64,000 nucleotides of DNA from Hemileia vastatrix (taxonomy: Eukaryota > Basidiomycota > Pucciniomycetes > Pucciniales > Zaghouaniaceae). The stretch is from assembly GCA_030280995.1 (NCBI GenBank), contig JASXTE010000011.1, forward strand, positions 1,180,501 through 1,244,500, given 5' to 3'. Shown here in pieces: positions 59,131 to 64,000 of the stretch (position 1 is the first letter of the stretch; the number at the start of each line of letters is the position of its first letter). A program made the translations under genes and the position numbers. Under the pieces are notes generated by a model that saw only the letters and a list, made by a program, of their open reading frames with translations, did no database searches and was not told where the DNA came from.

Positions 59131-59169
59131 ATTTGGTTTGAAATCCGCACTTAAGTTAAGTGCGGATTT
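59131..59169. repeat. Palindromic right end of the Harbinger-like element
   Basis: AAATCCGCACTTAA, G, then its perfect complement (59141-59169), preceded by a partial GTGCTGATTT copy. Inverted, it matches 42948-42979 at CCGCACTT...AAGTGC(G/T)GATTTCAA. It is interpreted as a terminal or subterminal inverted repeat. Confidence 0.45.
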
Positions 59170-59342
59170 TCCAGAACTGACACCCCCTAATATATGCACA
59201 AGCAGTAAAGAAAGGACTGAGTGAACCCTTTTTGTGCAGTGGGAATCATTAGAGTGGAATTGTGGATGAAAAATATAATTCATTATTACCATTTTATTTA
59301 ATCAAAAAATTTATAATATTAAAAAGAACTATTGATTAATTT

Positions 59343-62300
59343 GTATTTGACCTTTGTGCCTCACTCATATTTATCATTTTATTGATTTTTTGTCACCATT
59401 ATGTTATTAATATTATGAGTATAGCAAAAACTGGTGTGCCCAACGCATACCGGGTGATGTTACACCTTTTATAATATTATTAAATAAAGGTAAAAAAATA
59501 TGAAAATGATTTGTTTTAAAAAATATAAATTGATATCCAAAAGCAATATGAGGGATAAAAAGGTAAAATTAAAGGGATCAAATATGAAATAAAAAATTAA
59601 AGTAAAATTCCTGCCATCAAGAGCAAGTAGACATGATGGAGTGAACACCCACCAGTGGCACTAAACATGGACTATAATTTCTTTTTTGTAAAAATAAAAA
59701 AAAATCCACTTGAGCTTTACCAATACTTCAGGATGACAATTTTGCCATATAAAACAACTCCTAGTGCAATTATTGAAGAAAAATTCATTTTCATTGCAAT
59801 AGAGAGAATTGATCACATCAGATTGCATGTGACAAAAACTCTCCAGCACAAGTTCGGCCGAACTTGTGCTGGACACTTTTATGATGGAGAGTAGCTAGGG
59901 TGGAATTTTTCTTCAGTTCATCTGGTATTTCTTATAAACATGTCCACTGGTATTTGATCTTTGTGCCTCACTCATATTTATCATTTGATTGATTTTTTGT
60001 CACCATTATGCTATTAATATTATAAGTATAGCAAAAACTTGTGTGCCCAACGCATACTGGGTGATGTTACACCTTTTATAATATTATTAAATAAAGGTAA
60101 AAAATATGAAAATGATTTGTTTTATGAAATATAAATTGATATACAAAAGAAATATGAGGGATAAGAAGGTAAAATTAAAGGAAGCAAATATGAAATAAAA
60201 AATTAAAATAAAATTACTGCCATCAAGAGCAAGTAGACATGTTGGGTCGAATATCCACCAGTGAGGCTAAACTTGGACTATAATTGCTTTTTTGAAAAAC
60301 AAAAAAGTGCCAATCTGAGGTTTAACAAAACTTCAGCAGAAACATTTAGCCATATCAAACAGCTTCTAGTGCAATGATTGAGAGAGAATCAATCACACCA
60401 GACTGCATGTGACCAAAAGTGTCCAGCACAAGTTTGGCCAAACTTGTGCTGGACACATTTATGACGGAGAGTAGCTAGGGTAGAATTTTTCTTCAGTAAA
60501 TCTGGTATTTCTTATAAACATGTCCATTGGTACTTGATCTTTGTGCCTCACTCATATATATCATTTGATTAATTTATTGTCACTATTATATTATTAATAT
60601 TATAAGTATAGAAAAAACTCATGTGCCAACTGCATACCAGGTGATGTTACACCTTTTATAATATTATGAAATGAAAGTAAAAAAATATGAAAATGATTAG
60701 CTTTACAATAATTTAAATAGATATTAAAAAAAAGTAAAATAAAAAAGTAAAATTAATCTCAAAGAGATCAATTATGAAAAACAAAATACTAGTAAAATTC
60801 TTGCTCTCAAGAGCCAGTAGAAGTGTTGAAACAAATGGGAGCCATCAGGGCTAAATTTTAATAAGTGACCTTTTTTTATAAAGATAAAAAATTATACACC
60901 TGAAGTTGGGAAGAATGACAGGTGGATGATTCAGCTAAAAAAAACTACTTGTAGTGAAGTTTAATAAAAAAATGTTTTTTGTTGCCATAGGGAGAATTGA
61001 TCCCATCTGACTGCACGTGACCAAAAGTGTCCAGCACAAGTTCCGCCAAACTTGTGCTGGACACTTTTATGATGGAGAGTAGCTTGGGTGGAAACTTTCT
61101 TCAGTTCCTTCATCTTGTATTTCTCATAAACATTTCTACTGGTATTTGATCAGTCTGTATCTTTCATATTTATCATCCGATTAATATTTTATCACCATAA
61201 TATTATTAATGTTATTAGTATAGCAGAAACTTGTGTGCCAAATGCATACCATGTGAAGTTATACCTTCAATAATTTTTTAAAATAGATGTAAATAAATAT
61301 GGAAAGGATTAGTTTTACAAAAATTAAATAGAAATTTAAAAGTAAAAAGAGGAATAAAAGAGTAAAATAAAAGTCAAATAGTTCAAATATGAAAAAAATA
61401 CTAGTGAAATTCCTGCTATCAAGAGCCAGTAGAGGTGTTAAAGCAAATGGGAGCCAAAGGGCTTAATTGTAATAAGTGACCTTTTCTTTAAAGATAAAAA
61501 ATTATACACCTGATATTGGGCAGAACAGCAGGTGGATAATTCAGATAAACCAAACTACTTCTAGTGAAATTTTATAAAAAAAATTTTTTGTTGCCATACA
61601 GAGAATTGTTCCCATCTGACTGCACATGACCAAAAGTGTCCAGCACAAGTTTGGCCAAACTTGTGCTGGACACTTCTATGATGGAGAGTGGCTGGGGTAG
61701 AATTTTTCTTCAGTTCATCTGGTATTTCTTACAAACATGTCTACTGGTATTTTATCTTTGTGCCTCACTCATACATATTTTTTGATTAATTTTTTGTCTT
61801 AATAATATTATTTATTATATAATTATAGCAAAAAATTGTGTGCCAAATGCATACTGAGTGATGTTACACCTTTTATAATATTATTAAATAAATGTATAAA
61901 AATATTAAAATAATTTATTTTCAAAATTATTAATTCATATCCAAAAGCAATATGAGGAATAAAAAATTAAGTTAAAGGGATCAAATATGAAAAAAGAAAT
62001 CCAAGTATTATTCCTAATATCAAAGGCCAGTAGAGATCTTGAAGCAAATGAGAGCCATCAGCAATAAATTGTACTAGATTGACTGTTTTTTAAAGATAAA
62101 AAATTGTGTACCTGTGGTTTGGATGAATTCTAGGTTTATAATTCAGCTATATCAAACTACACCTAGTGAAGTTTCTTATCAAATAATTTTTTTCATTGCC
62201 ATAGAGAGAATTGATCCCATCTGACTGCACCTGACTAAAAGTGTCCAGCACAAGTTCGGCCGAACTTTTTCTGGACACTTTTATGATGGAGAGTAGCTAG

Positions 62301-64000
62301 GGTGCAGGTCTTCTTCAGTGCAACTGTTATTTTTTTAAAACATGTCAACTTGTATTTGATCTTTCTGTGTTATTCATATTTTATTATCTGATTAATTTTT
62401 TGTCATTAGAATATTATTAGTTTTATTAGTATAGAAAAACTTGTGCACCAAATGCATGCCATCTTATATTACACCTTTTATAATATTATTAAAAAATGTT
62501 AAAAAAATATGAAAATGATTTTTTTTCCAAAATTATAAATTATATCCAAATGTAACATGAGTGATAAAAAAGTAAAGTAAAAGAGATCAAATATGAAATA
62601 GAAAAATTCAAGGAAAATTCCTGCCTTCAAGAGCCAGTAGAGGTGTTGAAAAAAATGGGTGCCATCAGGGCTAAATTTGATAAAATTTAATTTTTTTTAA
62701 AGATGAAAAATTTTTCACCTGAGGTTTGGAAAAACTCAAGGTGGATAATTCAGCCATACCAAACTACTTCTAATGTAATTATTTAGCATTTTTTTTAATT
62801 TAATTTCCACAGAGAGAATTGATCCCATCTGATTGCACCTGAAAAAAGTGTCCAGCACAAGTTCGGCTGAACTTGTGCTGGGCACTTTTATGATGGAGAT
62901 TAGCTAGGGTGGAAGTGTTTCTCAGTACATAAGTTTTTTTTTTTTCACATTTATATTGGTTTTTTAACTTTTTTTTATCATTCATATTTATCTTATAATT
63001 AATTTTTTGTCACCATATATATTATTAATGTTTCTAGTATAGCAAAAACCTGCATGCCAAATGCAAAATCAGTGATGATGTTACACCTTTAACAATATTA
63101 TTATATAAATTTAAAAAAATATGAATATGTTTAGTTTTTAAAAAATAAATTGATATTTAAAATTAAAAAGAGTAATAGAAAAGTAAAATTAAAATAAATG
63201 GGATCAAATACGAAATAAAAAACACAAGTACAATTTTACTATCCAGAGCCAGAAGTGGTGTTGGGACAGTTGAGGACCCCTAGGTCAAGACTTGGTCTAA
63301 ACTTACTTTTATGTATAGCTAACAAATTTTTAGCTGAGGTTTGGACAGACTTCCAGGGTACAATTTTACAATATTAAACATTCTTTACCTCAATAATTGA
63401 GCGAAATATCATTTTCATTGCCATAGAGAGAATTTATCTCATATGACTTCATGCAACCAAAAGTGTCCAGCACAAGTTCGGCCGAACTTGTGCTGGACAC
63501 TTTTATAATTCAGAGTAGGCATACAGAAAATCTTCTTAAACTCAAAAGGGATTTCATATAAACATTTCAACTTGTTTTTGATCTTTCTGTGTCATTTAAA
63601 TTTACCATTTGATTAATTTTTTGTCATCATTATATTATTAATGTTATTACTATATTAATAACTTGTGTTAAAAATTCATACCAGGTGGTGTTCCACCTTT
63701 AATCATATATTATTAAATAAAGGTATAAGAGTATGAAAATTATTTATTTTAAAAATTAAAAATTGATATCCAAAGCAATATGAGCAATAAAAAAGTAAAA
63801 TAAAAGTGATAAAATAAGAAAAAAAAATCTAAGGAAAATTCCCACTATAAATAAAAAGTAGAGGTGTTAGATCAAATGTGCACCACCAGGGCTAAACTTG
63901 GACTATATTTTCTTTTTTGTTAAACCAAAGAAAGTGTCCTGATGAGTTTTGAAAAATCATCAGGAGGAAATTTTGGAAATATCAAACTACTTATTGTGCA
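59343..64000. repeat. Tandem satellite, ~605-bp monomer with a 38-bp palindrome
   Basis: At least 7.5 monomers, running off the right edge of the window. A landmark such as TTTGTGCCTCACTCATAT (variants) recurs near 59354, 59960, 60540, 61150, 61757, 62361, 62965 and 63590. Each full monomer ends in a palindrome whose half is GTGTCCAGCACAAGTTYGG; palindrome centres are 59857, 60437, 61045, 61654, 62259, 62866 and 63481 (spacings 580, 608, 609, 605, 607, 615). The palindrome is better conserved than the AT-rich remainder. The copy at 62241-62278 has a damaged right arm. No coding capacity is seen. Confidence 0.95.

Larger units (their letters stand above)
42948..59169. mobile_element. Probable composite PIF/Harbinger element with oxygenase cargo
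   Basis: Proposed from: a Harbinger transposase (+, 43065-44372) at the left, a Myb/SANT-like partner gene (-, 57585-58831) at the right, and matching inverted ends. The left end begins CCGCACTT...AAGTGCTGATTTCAAC (42948-42979). The right end, read inverted, is CCGCACTT...AAGTGCGGATTTCAAAC within 59131-59169. The left end is cut by the LTR of Ty3 element 2, so the outermost bases and the 3-bp target duplication cannot be verified. Between the two genes lie a C/G-tract inverted repeat and a Tet-like oxygenase gene split by Ty3 element 3. Boundaries are inferred. Confidence 0.45.

Noticed and set aside
62800..62985. Short open frame across the satellite palindrome
   Set aside because: Not open in the other monomers; chance frame.
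59848..63500. Regularly spaced palindromes looking like a CRISPR array
   Set aside because: Spacing is about 605 bp, the intervening sequence is itself repeated, and the window is eukaryotic.

Overview
The window is eukaryotic and very repeat-rich. It is AT-rich overall, with short spliceosomal introns of 56-117 bp (GTAAGT or GTATGT donors). It carries Ty3/gypsy retrotransposons, a Plavaka/TNP2-type and a PIF/Harbinger-type DNA transposase, and two genes resembling the Tet-like 2OG-Fe(II) oxygenases that are expanded in basidiomycetes. This combination suggests a rust fungus (Pucciniales) or close relative with a large transposon-bloated genome. That is an inference from protein families, not a database match. 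No housekeeping gene was recognised, and nearly every coding region is broken.

Layout. 1.0-4.3 kb: Plavaka/TNP2-like transposase (+) with two in-frame stops. 4.8-6.7 kb: unknown spliced gene (+) split by a 261-bp CACTA-type MITE. 6.9-8.9 kb: array of about 20 palindromes whose spacers recur in both orientations. 9.9-12.3 kb: unknown five-exon gene (+). 13.1-14.4 kb: Tet-like oxygenase (-). 16.08-16.80 kb: about 13 back-to-back hairpins in a GC-richer island. 16.8-22.9 kb: AT-rich DNA without genes. 23.0-29.8 kb: decayed Ty3 element 1 (+). 29.8-42.9 kb: Ty3 element 2 (-), two 1092-bp LTRs, with antisense cysteine-rich genes between integrase and 3' LTR. 42.9-59.2 kb: probable PIF/Harbinger element holding a transposase (+), a C-tract/G-tract inverted repeat, a second Tet-like oxygenase gene (+), and a Myb/SANT-like partner gene (-). 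Ty3 element 3 (46.7-56.6 kb, -; GATGT target duplication) sits inside the oxygenase gene, and a second copy of the MITE sits inside one of its LTRs. 59.3-64.0 kb: tandem satellite with a monomer of about 605 bp, each full monomer carrying a 38-bp palindrome.

How it fits together. The right half gives a relative chronology: Harbinger-like element and oxygenase gene first, Ty3 element 3 inside the oxygenase gene, then the MITE in one LTR only. The other LTR preserves the empty site, which proves a 3-bp target duplication. The two unusual coding themes are (a) Tet-like oxygenases lying beside or inside DNA transposons and (b) spliced antisense genes inside an LTR retrotransposon. The unusual non-coding theme is palindromes: five architecturally different palindrome-based structures occur in 64 kb.
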